The translations under genes were made by a program, and so were the position numbers. The notes under the pieces were generated by a model, which was given only the letters and a program-made list of their open reading frames with translations, had not been told where the DNA came from and made no database searches. From Hyphomicrobiales bacterium (lineage in GTDB: Bacteria; Pseudomonadota; Alphaproteobacteria; Rhizobiales; Rhizobiaceae): a stretch of 64,000 nt of DNA. The stretch spans positions 292,440-356,439 of the forward strand of contig UBUL01000001.1 of the NCBI GenBank assembly GCA_900468625.1, written 5' to 3'. This document shows, one piece after another, positions 1 to 10,301 of the stretch (the first letter of the stretch is position 1; every line of letters starts with the position of its first letter).

Positions 1-1565
1 TTGTCGCCGAAGCGATGGCTGCCGGCCTTCACCTCGTTGCGGATCGGCGCAAGCGCAGCCACCTGCATCGGCATCTGCTGAGCCGGCCGCTGCTGCGGCA
101 GGACCGCCGCGATCGCCTGCGCCGCATCATTGCTCATGGCACTACCATTGCCCGAAGGCGGGAGCTGATCCTTCGATGCGACATTGTTCAACGGCGCCGC
201 CACCGGAACGGCGTTGTTCGCATCCGCTCGATCGGGCCGGCTCTGCTCCAGGGCCGCAACGACGGAAGGCGAGAGCGCGCCTGCATCGGCCTGGTCGTCG
301 ATCGCTTCCTGATCGGCATCGGCGGAGGCCAGAAGGTTTTCGGCAATTTCAGGACGCTGCGCCGGCACAGGAACGGCGGCAAGCTGTCCCCTCATGTCAG
401 CTTCGGCAGAGGCCAGTTCGGCATCGCCGGGCGCGCGGCGATCCAGCAAGGACGGCACCGGCACATGATAGGAGCGAAGATCGGCATATTGCTGCTGATC
501 GTCCGCATTCGGCATGGCAGCGGCAAGCGCATCCTGAGCAGCATTACGCGAGGGCGACACGAGAGCGGAAGCGACATCGCTGCCTGCAGGCTGGTTTCCG
601 AAGGCCGGGCGAACCTGCGGAACAGGCGCGTTCACGCTGGCAACCTGAACCTGGGCAGGAGCTTGAGCCGGGCTATCGTCGCCTTCGTCACTTGCGGCCG
701 GAGCCGGCTGACCCTTGGGGGTCGCCGAAGCGACAGCCACCGGCGCCGCAGTCGTGCCGCTATCGGCATTGTCCTCTTCCTCGTCGGCACCGCCGCCACC
801 GAACAGGCGGGCAAAGAAGCCGCGGCGCGGCGACGAAGAGCTTGCAATCTGGATATTGTCCGACGACATCCGGCGCTTATAGTCGGCGACTGCTTCCTGG
901 TAGCCAGGCAACGGCCGTCCGTCCGCCGGTATATGCATCGTCTTGCCGTTCGGGAACAGGCGGACGAGATCCTGACGATCCATGCGCGGCCATGCGCGCA
1001 CGCCGCCGACGTCCATATGCACGAAGGGCGAACCGGAAGTCGGATAATAGCCGACGCCACCCACCTGCAGCTTCATGCCGATTTCGCGCAGCTTGGAAAG
1101 CTTGACGTCCGGGAGATAGAAATCCATCGCATTGCCGAGCATGTGCTGGCTCTTCTTGGCAACGCCGGTATGGGCAGAGCGTGTGCGCAGCATCTCGTTG
1201 GTGCCGGGAGAACGGAACCCGCAGATGACGTAGATGAATTCGTGCGATCCGCTTTCGCGATAGGCTTCCCAGATGAGATCGAAAAGCCGCGGGTTCATCT
1301 TGGTCGGCTGATTCTTGCGCCAGTCGCGCAGGATGCGGTTCAGCTTCTCCAGACCGTCCGGATCGAACTTGCCGTTGCGCTTGTAGGTGATGACGGCCTT
1401 TTCGCCGGTGTGGACGTAATAGATCTTCAGGCTGCGGGTTTCGCCGCCTGCCTGAGAGGGGGTGCCAACGAAAACAGGGGTGGAAACAGCCAAAGCAAGG
1501 AGACCAACGGCTGCTACCTTGGCCACCTTGCGAAATAAATCCGAGCACGCAGAAAACCTGCTCAA
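1..1565 (-). CDS. DUF882 / YcbK-like M15-type peptidase domain protein, C-terminus cut by window edge
   Basis: Open minus-strand frame that runs off the left edge without a stop, so the C-terminus is missing. The N-terminus is a Sec-type signal peptide: basic residues (FRKVAKVAAVG), a hydrophobic stretch, then TPSQA before the mature chain. Next comes a DUF882 domain (roughly residues 45-190). It contains KSQHMLGNAMDF and FVHMDVG, which supply the His/Asp/His zinc-ligand pattern of M15 D-Ala-D-Ala peptidase folds. The rest is a long Ala/Pro/Gln-rich, probably disordered tail. A periplasmic peptidoglycan role is inferred from the fold. The start is uncertain: TTG at 1565 is chosen because it includes the basic n-region, but GTG at 1526 would also leave a signal peptide and no Shine-Dalgarno sequence separates them. 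The large ORFs on the plus strand here are shadows. Confidence 0.8.
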   Translation of the reverse strand, partial: MSRFSACSDLFRKVAKVAAVGLLALAVSTPVFVGTPSQAGGETRSLKIYYVHTGEKAVITYKRNGKFDPDGLEKLNRILRDWRKNQPTKMNPRLFDLIWEAYRESGSHEFIYVICGFRSPGTNEMLRTRSAHTGVAKKSQHMLGNAMDFYLPDVKLSKLREIGMKLQVGGVGYYPTSGSPFVHMDVGGVRAWPRMDRQDLVRLFPNGKTMHIPADGRPLPGYQEAVADYKRRMSSDNIQIASSSSPRRGFFARLFGGGGADEEEDNADSGTTAAPVAVASATPKGQPAPAASDEGDDSPAQAPAQVQVASVNAPVPQVRPAFGNQPAGSDVASALVSPSRNAAQDALAAAMPNADDQQQYADLRSYHVPVPSLLDRRAPGDAELASAEADMRGQLAAVPVPAQRPEIAENLLASADADQEAIDDQADAGALSPSVVAALEQSRPDRADANNAVPVAAPLNNVASKDQLPPSGNGSAMSNDAAQAIAAVLPQQRPAQQMPMQVAALAPIRNEVKAGSHRFGD

Positions 1566-1776
1566 GCTTTTAGGCTTGGTATTTCCACTCAAATTCGGCA
1601 ATTCGATCCCCGTCCGACAGACAATGTCGCATCGTGTTCCAAATGGCTGTCAATTGCGGTGACACGATGACAAAAATGCCACACATGGTCGCCCTCTTCA
1701 TACATGGTGAACGATGCACTAACAAGTGCTTTACGACGGGTAACAAAATATGCTTGCCTAAACGTTAAGCTTTCCT

Positions 1777-3357
<1,581 letters not shown>

Positions 3358-3577
3358 TGGTGCCTCACTTCATGCGAAACCTGACATGGACATTCGCAGA
3401 AAGGCTTGAACATGAAGTTTTGCCAAACCATCGCATTTTAATCATTATGACGAATATAAAATTGCTTATGAATCAATCGCGGGTGCTGGAAAATCAGGCC
3501 TTGCCGTGGCCACTTCAGCCGACTAGACACGAACGTATCGGACCGTCCGAAAAATAAAAGCAGAGGAAATATCGCCC

Positions 3578-5425
3578 ATGAGCCCGACCTCGCTCCGCTC
3601 CTCCCTTAACTTCTCCGCAAGCTCGGCCGCCGGCCAGGCGCTCGGTGACCTGCCGGCCTGGAAGCTCAGCGATCTCTATCCGTCGGCGACCTCGCCGGAA
3701 TTCCTCGGCGACATGGAAAAGGCCGGCAAGATGTCCGTCGCCTTCGAGGAAAAATGGAAGGGCAAGCTTACCGATGCTGCCGCCAAATCGGGCGAAGCCG
3801 GCATCGGCGCCGCCATCAGGGAGTATGAGGCACTCGATGACATCATGGGCCGCCTCGGTTCTTACGCCGGCCTCACCTATTTTTCGAATACCATCGATCC
3901 GGCCAACGGCAAGCTCTACGGCGACGTCCAGGCGAAGCTGACGGATTACGCCGCACATCTGCTGTTCTTTCCGCTGGAGCTCAACCGCATCGACGACGCC
4001 GTCATGGATGCCTGCATGGCGAACGACCCCGCGGCCGGCCACTATCGCCCCTGGATCGTCGACCTTCGCAAGGACAAGCCGCATCAGCTCGATGACAAGC
4101 TGGAGCAGCTGTTCCTCGAGAAATCGATGACGAGCGCCGCCGCCTTCAACCGGCTGTTCGACGAGACGATGGCAGAACTGCGCTTCGAGATCGACGGAGA
4201 AAAGCAGCCGCTGGAAGTCGCGCTCAACATGCTGCAGGAGCAGGACCCGCAAGTGCGCCGCAAGGCGGCAATGGCGCTTGCCGAAACCTTCAAGGCGAAC
4301 CTGCGCACCTTCACGCTGATCACCAACACGCTTACCAAGGACAAGGAAATTTCCGACCGCTGGCGCGGCTTCGCGGATATTGCCGATTCGCGGCATCTGG
4401 CAAACCGCGTCGAGCGCGAGGTCGTCGATGCCTTGGCAGCCGCCGTTCGCGACGCCTATCCGCGCCTGTCGCATCGCTATTACAAGATGAAAGCCAAGTG
4501 GCTCGGCATGGACCAGATGAATTTCTGGGACCGCAATGCGCCGCTGCCGGAAACGCCGAATGCGCTGATTCCCTGGACCGATGCGAAAGAAACGGTTCTC
4601 TCGGCCTACGGCAATTTCGCGCCGGAAATGGCCGCCATCGCCAAGCGCTTCTTCGACGAGGAATGGATCGACGCGCCGGTTCGCCCAGGCAAGGCGCCGG
4701 GCGCTTTTGCACATCCGACCGTGCCCTCGGCTCACCCTTACGTGCTGGTCAACTACATGGGCAAGCCCCGCGATGTCATGACGCTGGCCCACGAGCTTGG
4801 CCATGGCGTACATCAGGTGCTGGCCGGCGGTCAGGGCGCGCTGATGTGCCAGACGCCTTTGACGCTGGCCGAGACCGCCTCCGTCTTCGGCGAAATGCTG
4901 ACTTTCCGCGCGCTCCTCGACAAGACCACCGACAAGCGCGAACGCAAGGCGATGCTCGCCCAGAAGGTCGAGGACATGATCAATACGGTCGTGCGCCAGA
5001 TCGCCTTCTATGAGTTCGAGCGCAAGGTGCATACCGCCCGCAAGAATGGCGAGCTGACATCGGACAATATCGGCGAGCTGTGGCTCTCGGTACAGGCCGA
5101 AAGCTTAGGCCCTGCGATCAAGATCTCCGAGGGCTACGAGACCTATTGGGCCTATATCCCCCATTTCATCCACTCGCCCTTCTACGTCTATGCCTATGCC
5201 TTCGGCGACTGCCTGGTGAACTCGCTCTATGCGGTCTACCGCAACGCCGAAAAAGGCTTCCGAGAAAAGTATTTCGAGCTTCTGAAGGCCGGCGGCACCA
5301 AGCATCATTCCGAACTCCTGAAGCCGTTCGGCCTCGACGCGACCGATCCGTCGTTCTGGAGCAAGGGTCTGTCGATGATCGAAGGGCTGATCGACGAGCT
5401 GGAAGCGCTAGATAAGGGCGCCTGA
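3578..5425 (+). CDS. pepF: Oligoendopeptidase F (M3 family zinc metallopeptidase)
   Basis: 615 residues, the usual size for the PepF/M3 clade. The zinc motif HELGH is at about residues 405-409 (HELGHGVHQ), with a downstream Glu-rich helix (LAETASVFGEM) that supplies the third ligand. No signal peptide is visible, so it is probably cytosolic and cleaves short peptides. The ATG at 3578 is preceded by an AGAGGAAA ribosome-binding site. It heads a compact group with pabB 25 bp downstream; the grouping does not obviously reflect a shared pathway. It is divergent from the sigma-54 response regulator, which could act on the shared 220-bp upstream region, but I see no convincing -24/-12 element there. 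Confidence 0.94.
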   Translation: MSPTSLRSSLNFSASSAAGQALGDLPAWKLSDLYPSATSPEFLGDMEKAGKMSVAFEEKWKGKLTDAAAKSGEAGIGAAIREYEALDDIMGRLGSYAGLTYFSNTIDPANGKLYGDVQAKLTDYAAHLLFFPLELNRIDDAVMDACMANDPAAGHYRPWIVDLRKDKPHQLDDKLEQLFLEKSMTSAAAFNRLFDETMAELRFEIDGEKQPLEVALNMLQEQDPQVRRKAAMALAETFKANLRTFTLITNTLTKDKEISDRWRGFADIADSRHLANRVEREVVDALAAAVRDAYPRLSHRYYKMKAKWLGMDQMNFWDRNAPLPETPNALIPWTDAKETVLSAYGNFAPEMAAIAKRFFDEEWIDAPVRPGKAPGAFAHPTVPSAHPYVLVNYMGKPRDVMTLAHELGHGVHQVLAGGQGALMCQTPLTLAETASVFGEMLTFRALLDKTTDKRERKAMLAQKVEDMINTVVRQIAFYEFERKVHTARKNGELTSDNIGELWLSVQAESLGPAIKISEGYETYWAYIPHFIHSPFYVYAYAFGDCLVNSLYAVYRNAEKGFREKYFELLKAGGTKHHSELLKPFGLDATDPSFWSKGLSMIEGLIDELEALDKGA

Positions 5426-5450
5426 CACCCTACCGCTGAAGAAGTGCTCA

Positions 5451-6611
5451 ATGGCCGACGCCATACCCTACGTCCTCTTCAGGGACGACAGCACCGGACA
5501 GGTGATGCTCTTTGCCGAACCGGCCGAGATCATCACGGCCCATGCGCGGGCTGACTTCTTCGATGCCCTCGACCGCATGGAAAAGGCCAGACGGCAAGGA
5601 AAGTGGCTTGCCGGCTATATCGCTTACGAAGCCGGGCATCTTTTCGAAGAGAAACTCGCATCCTTCGCCGAGGAGAACAGGGAAACGCCGCTCCTCTGCT
5701 TTGGCGTTTTCGATGGCCCCGCCGACGAGGATCATCCGCTTGGCCAGCCGGCGCAGCGCCTGGAAAACCAGGAATTTCTGACGGAGCCGAAAGCCGCCTG
5801 GAATTTCGATACATATAAGGAGCGTTTCCACAGGCTGCACCAGCACCTGCGCCTGGGCGACTGCTATCAGGCGAACCTCACAATGCCCATCCATGCCCGC
5901 TGGAGCGGCGATCCCCGCGCGGCCTTCTGGTCGCTGATCGAACGGCAGCCGGTGAAATACGGCGCGCTTGTCGATCTCGGAGGCCCGATCATTCTTTCGC
6001 GTTCGCCGGAGCTCTTCTTCCGCACGGACGAGGGCGGCTGGATCGAGACGCATCCGATGAAGGGGACGGCCAGGCGTGGCGCAAATGCCGCCGAGGACGA
6101 GCACATCATCGCCGCCATGCTTACCGACGAAAAAACGCAGGCCGAAAACCGCATGATCGTCGACTTGCTGCGCAACGATATCTCGCGCATCACCGAGGTC
6201 GGCACGCTCGACGTCCCCAAGCTTTTCGAGATCGAGACCTATCCGACGCTGCACCAGATGGTCAGTCATGTGCAGGCCAAGCTGCTTCCGGGCATATCGA
6301 TCCGCGATATCCTTGCCGCCCTCTTCCCCTGCGGCTCGATAACAGGCGCCCCCAAAATGCGGGCTATGGAAATCCTGCACGACCTCGAAGTCGGCCCGCG
6401 CGATGCCTATTGCGGCGCGATCGGCATGATCTCGCCGACAGGTGCAATGCGTTTTTCGGTGGCGATCCGCACGATCACGCTTTTCGGCGACGGCCGGGCG
6501 GTGTTCAATGTCGGCGGAGGTATTGTCTTCGATTCCACGGCGGAAGCGGAATATGAAGAATGCCTTCTCAAGGCACGCTTCGCTGTGGGGGACAGATGGA
6601 TCGACCGGTAG
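5451..6611 (+). CDS. pabB: Aminodeoxychorismate synthase component I
   Basis: 386 residues of the chorismate-binding (anthranilate synthase I/PabB) family. Visible landmarks are HPMKGTARRG, the EIETYPTLHQMVSHV segment, and CGSITGAPKMRAMEIL, which is the chorismate-binding signature. The enzyme aminates chorismate to 4-amino-4-deoxychorismate for folate synthesis, together with a PabA glutaminase not encoded here. The N-terminal TrpE-like extension is short, as in many alphaproteobacterial PabB proteins. The next gene overlaps it by 16 bp and is an aminotransferase class IV protein, as expected for the following lyase step. That neighbour makes PabB much more likely than TrpE. Confidence 0.92.
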   Translation: MADAIPYVLFRDDSTGQVMLFAEPAEIITAHARADFFDALDRMEKARRQGKWLAGYIAYEAGHLFEEKLASFAEENRETPLLCFGVFDGPADEDHPLGQPAQRLENQEFLTEPKAAWNFDTYKERFHRLHQHLRLGDCYQANLTMPIHARWSGDPRAAFWSLIERQPVKYGALVDLGGPIILSRSPELFFRTDEGGWIETHPMKGTARRGANAAEDEHIIAAMLTDEKTQAENRMIVDLLRNDISRITEVGTLDVPKLFEIETYPTLHQMVSHVQAKLLPGISIRDILAALFPCGSITGAPKMRAMEILHDLEVGPRDAYCGAIGMISPTGAMRFSVAIRTITLFGDGRAVFNVGGGIVFDSTAEAEYEECLLKARFAVGDRWIDR

Positions 6612-7237
6612 AGGATTTTTCCCTGATCGAGACGCTGCGCTACGAGCCGGAAGCCGGCTTCGTTCGTCTGCGTCTGCATCTCGCCCGGCTGCAGCGCTCA
6701 GCCCGCCGCCTCGGCTTTTCCACCCCCAAGAGCGTGCTCGGAAACCTGGAACAGGCTGTCGCTGGCGCCGCCACACCCTTGAGGGTTCGGCTGACGCTGA
6801 AGCGGGAGGGCAAAATGGAGGTAACGACCGCCCCCTTTGTTCCGCTGCCGCGCGATACGGTCTGGCGCGTCCGCATTGCCGCAACCAGACTCGATTCCGC
6901 CGACAAGCTGCTACGCGTCAAGACTACACGCCGAGGCGTCTACGAAGCAGCTCGCGCGGAATACCGGCCCGACGAGGCAGACGAAGTGCTGCTCCTCAAT
7001 GAGAAGGGTGAGGTGTGCGAGGGAACGATCACCTCCGTCTTCCTCGAAGATGGCCCGAATGCGCTCCGCACCCCGCCCATATCAGCCGGCCTGCTCGCCG
7101 GCGTCCTGCGTACCGAACTCATCTGCCAGCGCAAGGCCCGCGTCGGCCGCATCCGCCTCGACGAGTTGAAAGACCGCACCCTTTACGTCGGAAACTCCCT
7201 GCGCGGCCTGATCCGCGCGCAACTCCTATGGAATTGA
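6596..7237 (+). CDS. pabC: Aminotransferase class IV family protein, probable 4-amino-4-deoxychorismate lyase
   Basis: 213 residues from ATG 6596, preceded by GGGGGACAG. An in-frame start at 6560 exists but would sit deep inside pabB without a ribosome-binding site. The PLP lysine is likely in LLRVKTTRRG, and the fold-type IV segments LLLNEKGEVCEGTITSVF and ISAGLLAGVLR are present. It overlaps the end of pabB by 16 bp, so the two are co-translated. This supports conversion of aminodeoxychorismate to p-aminobenzoate plus pyruvate. At 213 residues it is shorter than most branched-chain aminotransferases and D-amino-acid transaminases, which are the alternative assignments. The PabC name rests mainly on context. 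Confidence 0.8.
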   Translation: MDRPVEDFSLIETLRYEPEAGFVRLRLHLARLQRSARRLGFSTPKSVLGNLEQAVAGAATPLRVRLTLKREGKMEVTTAPFVPLPRDTVWRVRIAATRLDSADKLLRVKTTRRGVYEAARAEYRPDEADEVLLLNEKGEVCEGTITSVFLEDGPNALRTPPISAGLLAGVLRTELICQRKARVGRIRLDELKDRTLYVGNSLRGLIRAQLLWN

Positions 7238-7241
7238 TTGA

Positions 7242-7526
7242 ATGTTCATCCTCTCGCTCACCTACCTCAAGGGCAATGACGAAGCCGACAAGCATATGGA
7301 ACCGCATATGGCTTGGGTGAAAGAGGGCTATGCGAAGGGCTGGTTCCTCGCATCGGGACGCAAGGTGCCGCGCACCGGCGGCGTCATCTTCGCCCGTGGC
7401 GGGCGTGCCGAACTGGAGGCCTACGTCGCCGCGGACCCTTTCACCATCCATGGCGTCGCAGCTTACGAGGTCCAGGAAATCGCACTCACCACTTTCACCG
7501 ATGGCCTGGAGGCTCTCAAAGCGTGA
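7242..7526 (+). CDS. YciI family protein
   Basis: 94 residues with the YciI ferredoxin-like fold: an N-terminal strand (MFILSLTYLKG), a conserved-looking His (EPHMAWVKEGYAKG), a GWFLASGRKVPRTGGVIFARG segment and a C-terminal ADPFTIHGVAAYEV Asp/His region. Related proteins are small dimeric enzymes of unclear reaction. It begins 4 bp after the class IV aminotransferase gene, so it is probably the last gene of the pepF-pabB-pabC run. There is no strong ribosome-binding site of its own, which fits translational coupling. No specific function can be given. Confidence 0.85.
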   Translation: MFILSLTYLKGNDEADKHMEPHMAWVKEGYAKGWFLASGRKVPRTGGVIFARGGRAELEAYVAADPFTIHGVAAYEVQEIALTTFTDGLEALKA

Positions 7527-7705
7527 TTGGCGGGAGACGCCACATTCCGCCGTCACATTCCGCCTATGTCAGCGAAAACCAACCTTTAAGGCAACAAACT
7601 CGTCGCATAAGGCGTGTATGTTGCCCCCACTTGACTTTGCCCGGCTAACCCTCAACAGCTCTTTATTGTGACATCAAATTATGATTAGAGCCGCTCACCT
7701 CGCGT

Positions 7706-7743
7706 TTTCGCGCAAACTCTGCCAGCGCTTTCGCGCAAACTCT
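7706..7743 (+). repeat. Two 15-bp direct repeats with 23-bp period upstream of hss
   Basis: TTTCGCGCAAACTCT occurs at 7706-7720 and again at 7729-7743. Including one mismatch the repeats extend to 19 bp, starting at 7702 and 7725. They lie 50 bp upstream of the homospermidine synthase start. The 23-bp period places them about two helical turns apart. Confidence 0.85.
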
Positions 7744-7793
7744 AATTGGATTTCGTGAACCGAACGGCACCCTGCCTTTCGAAGGAGAAAAGA

Positions 7794-9245
7794 ATGACGA
7801 AACACAACTATCCGGTATATGCCGAAATTACCGGTCCGATCGTAATGATCGGCTTTGGCTCCATCGGCCGTGGCACCTTGCCCCTGATCGAGCGCCATTT
7901 CAAATTCGACAAGAGCCGGATGGTCGTCATCGACCCGCAGATGGACGCCGAGCACCTGGCGATCCTGGAAAAGCATGGCGTCCGCCATATCCAGGAATAT
8001 GTCACCAAGGACAATTACAAGGATCTCCTGAAACCGCTTCTGACGGAAGGCAGCGGCCAGGGCTTCTGCGTCAACCTTTCGGTCGATACCGGCTCGCTCG
8101 ACCTGGTCAAGCTCTGCCGCAAGCTCGACGTGCTCTACATCGATACCGTCGTCGAACCCTGGCTCGGCTTCTACTTCGACAAGGGTCTGAAAAACGCCGA
8201 CCGCACCAACTATGCGCTGCGCGAAACCATGCGCAAGGAGAAGGAAAAGAACCCGGGCGGCGCGACGGCCGTTTCCACCTGCGGCGCCAATCCGGGCATG
8301 GTCTCCTGGTTCGTCAAGCAGGCGCTCGTCAACCTCGCCAAGGATATCGGCCTGAAGTTCGAAGAGCCGGATCAGCATGACCGCGAAGGCTGGGCCAAGC
8401 TGATGAAGAAGGTCGGCGTCAAGGGCGTCCACATTGCCGAGCGCGACACGCAGCGTACCAAGCATCCGAAGCCGCTCAACGTCTTCTGGAACACCTGGTC
8501 CGTCGAAGGCTTCATCTCCGAAGGCATGCAGCCGGCCGAACTCGGCTGGGGCACCCATGAAGAATGGATGCCGAAGAACGCCAAGAAGCACAAGAAGGGC
8601 TGCAAGGCTGCCATCTATCTGGAACAGCCCGGCGCCAACACCCGCGTCCGCACCTGGTGCCCGACGCCGGGTCCGCAGTACGGCTTCCTCGTCACGCATA
8701 ACGAGTCGATCTCGATCGCCGATTATTTCACCGTACGCGACAAGGACGGCGAAGTCACCTTCCGCCCGACCTGCCACTACGCTTACCATCCCGCCAACGA
8801 CGCCGTGCTTTCGCTGCACGAAATGTTCGGCAATGGCGGCAACCCGCAGCCGGTTCACCACGTTCTTGACGAAGACGAACTGGAAGACGGCATCGACGAA
8901 CTCGGCGTGCTGCTCTATGGCCATGCCAAGAACGCCTACTGGTACGGTTCGCGCCTGTCTCTCGACGAGACCCGCCGCATCGCTCCCTACCAGAATGCCA
9001 CGGGCCTTCAGGTGACCTCGGCCGTTCTCGCCGGCATGGTCTGGGCACTCGAAAACCCGACCGCCGGCATCGTCGAAGCCGACGAGATCGACTACAAGCG
9101 CTGCCTCGAAGTGCAGCTGCCCTATCTCGGCCCGGTTGAAGGTCACTACACCGACTGGACCCCGCTCGATGGCCGCCCGGGCCTGTTCCCGGAAGACATC
9201 GACACGAAGGATCCCTGGCAGTTCAGGAACATCCTCGTTCGCTAA
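7794..9245 (+). CDS. hss: Homospermidine synthase
   Basis: 483 residues starting at ATG 7794 behind a clear AAGGAG. It has an N-terminal NAD-binding Rossmann segment (IVMIGFGSIGRGTLPL, residues about 14-29). The whole chain matches the bacterial homospermidine synthase/saccharopine-dehydrogenase-like family, with landmarks CGANPGMVSWFVKQAL, YLEQPGANTRVRTWCP and HEMFGNGGNPQPVHHVLD. The enzyme condenses putrescine units, NAD-dependently, to sym-homospermidine, the characteristic polyamine of rhizobia. It appears monocistronic, with a long upstream region and its own strong terminator immediately downstream. The family's conserved core looks complete. Confidence 0.96.
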   Translation: MTKHNYPVYAEITGPIVMIGFGSIGRGTLPLIERHFKFDKSRMVVIDPQMDAEHLAILEKHGVRHIQEYVTKDNYKDLLKPLLTEGSGQGFCVNLSVDTGSLDLVKLCRKLDVLYIDTVVEPWLGFYFDKGLKNADRTNYALRETMRKEKEKNPGGATAVSTCGANPGMVSWFVKQALVNLAKDIGLKFEEPDQHDREGWAKLMKKVGVKGVHIAERDTQRTKHPKPLNVFWNTWSVEGFISEGMQPAELGWGTHEEWMPKNAKKHKKGCKAAIYLEQPGANTRVRTWCPTPGPQYGFLVTHNESISIADYFTVRDKDGEVTFRPTCHYAYHPANDAVLSLHEMFGNGGNPQPVHHVLDEDELEDGIDELGVLLYGHAKNAYWYGSRLSLDETRRIAPYQNATGLQVTSAVLAGMVWALENPTAGIVEADEIDYKRCLEVQLPYLGPVEGHYTDWTPLDGRPGLFPEDIDTKDPWQFRNILVR

Positions 9246-9277
9246 AAGGCATAGCATTCGCGAAATGCAATGCTCGA

Positions 9278-9307
9278 ATGCCCGCACAAGTCGTGCGGGC
9301 ATTTTTG
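9278..9307 (+). terminator. Intrinsic terminator of hss
   Basis: A 10-bp perfect stem (ATGCCCGCAC at 9278-9287 with GTGCGGGCAT at 9293-9302) with a 5-nt loop AAGTC, followed by five T residues. Confidence 0.95.
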
Positions 9308-9426
9308 TTACGCAAACCAGATAAATCAAGCAGATCGCCTGTGAAGCCTTGCTTTAGCCCAATGGTCACGGCATCTTCGCTGCAACCGATACGCCTTTAG
9401 TCCGCTCTTATTCGCGGGAGATATTT

Positions 9427-9813
9427 ATGAAGATGCGAACCACTCTTGCCCTCGTTGCTGCCGCGGCAGCTCTGTCTGCCTGCGTCGATTTCGGCGGCTC
9501 AAGACCGCCGCCGATGGCAATGAACACCGGCGCGGCGCCGCGAGCAAACGCGGTGGAAGGCAGCTGGGCCGATTCGAACGGCCTGAATTCGACCTTCATC
9601 GCCGGTCGATTCGAAACGCATACCACAGACGGCACCAACCAGCAGATGGCCTCGGGAACCTACACCACCGACCCATCCGGCATGATCCAGATCAATCTCT
9701 ATTCGAATATCAAGCGCACCTCATCGAAGGTCAATTGCTTCCTGGCCAATCCCAGCCAGCTCAATTGCACCTCCGAAACCGGCGGCCATTTCTCGCTCAA
9801 TCGCCAAGGCTGA
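9427..9813 (+). CDS. omp10: Omp10-type outer membrane lipoprotein
   Basis: 128 residues with a lipoprotein signal peptide ending LSAC (Cys at about residue 19). The mature part resembles Brucella Omp10: EGSWADSNGLNSTF, GRFETHTTD, then SSKVNCFLANPSQLNCTSETG and FSLNRQG. A short proline-rich stretch follows the lipid-anchored Cys. It is expected to be tethered to the outer membrane; the function of this family is not established beyond surface structure. The ribosome-binding site is GGGAGAT. The small membrane gene downstream is only 28 bp away and may be co-transcribed. Confidence 0.88.
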   Translation: MKMRTTLALVAAAAALSACVDFGGSRPPPMAMNTGAAPRANAVEGSWADSNGLNSTFIAGRFETHTTDGTNQQMASGTYTTDPSGMIQINLYSNIKRTSSKVNCFLANPSQLNCTSETGGHFSLNRQG

Positions 9814-9841
9814 TAGAGACCCGATGGACGGATAAGGCATC

Positions 9842-10163
9842 ATGCGCCGCACGCTGATCCTTTATCTGGCACTTATCACAGCATTGCCCGTCGCCCTTCT
9901 GGCGACGGTCCTCCCCGTGAACAGCTATCAGGCTGAGGGCATCGACGCCCTTGATTGCGACGGCCCGGCAAGCGTTCTCCTTTTTGCCATACCCGCTTTG
10001 CTCATCTACGGCGCCGGTGCTATCCTGCTATATCGAAAGCGGATCGGCGCCTTCATCTTGTCGCCTCCCTCTGTTGTGCCTCGTCTTCTGCTCCGTCGGC
10101 TGGAATGCCGCTGCGGCGCTACGCGAATCCTATGGGGCGGCCTCGGTCGAAGCCTGCGGCTGA
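9842..10163 (+). pseudogene. Small multi-pass membrane protein, apparently frameshifted
   Basis: The frame opened at ATG 9842 reads as a good membrane protein (LILYLALITALPVALLATVL, then ASVLLFAIPALLIYGAGAILLY). After about residue 70 it turns into Arg/Leu/Cys-rich shadow sequence ending at 10192. In the +1 frame, from about 10050 to the stop at 10163, the translation becomes natural again (LLCLVFCSVGWNAAAALRESYGAASVEACG in two parts), giving a third hydrophobic helix. The best reading is one three-helix protein of about 107 residues disrupted by an indel between about 10035 and 10075. A sequencing error would look the same. No function is recognised. Confidence 0.55.
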
Positions 10164-10301
10164 TCCGCGGCTGCTTTGCGAAATCCCAATGAAGCCAACA
10201 GCTTTTGCTTGCACTCGCTCCGCTGTGATGAAAACATCTGCGTGGGGGACCGCCGCAGGGGCGCAGGCGGGCCGGATTGCAATGAGCAACAGGAGAGACA
10301 G

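Noticed and set aside
15-1538. 507-codon plus-strand ORF opposite the DUF882 gene
   Set aside because: Arg-rich shadow; the minus-strand frame has a signal peptide and zinc-site motifs.
3515-5032. 505-codon minus-strand ORF opposite pepF
   Set aside because: Shadow; pepF carries the HELGH motif and correct family length.
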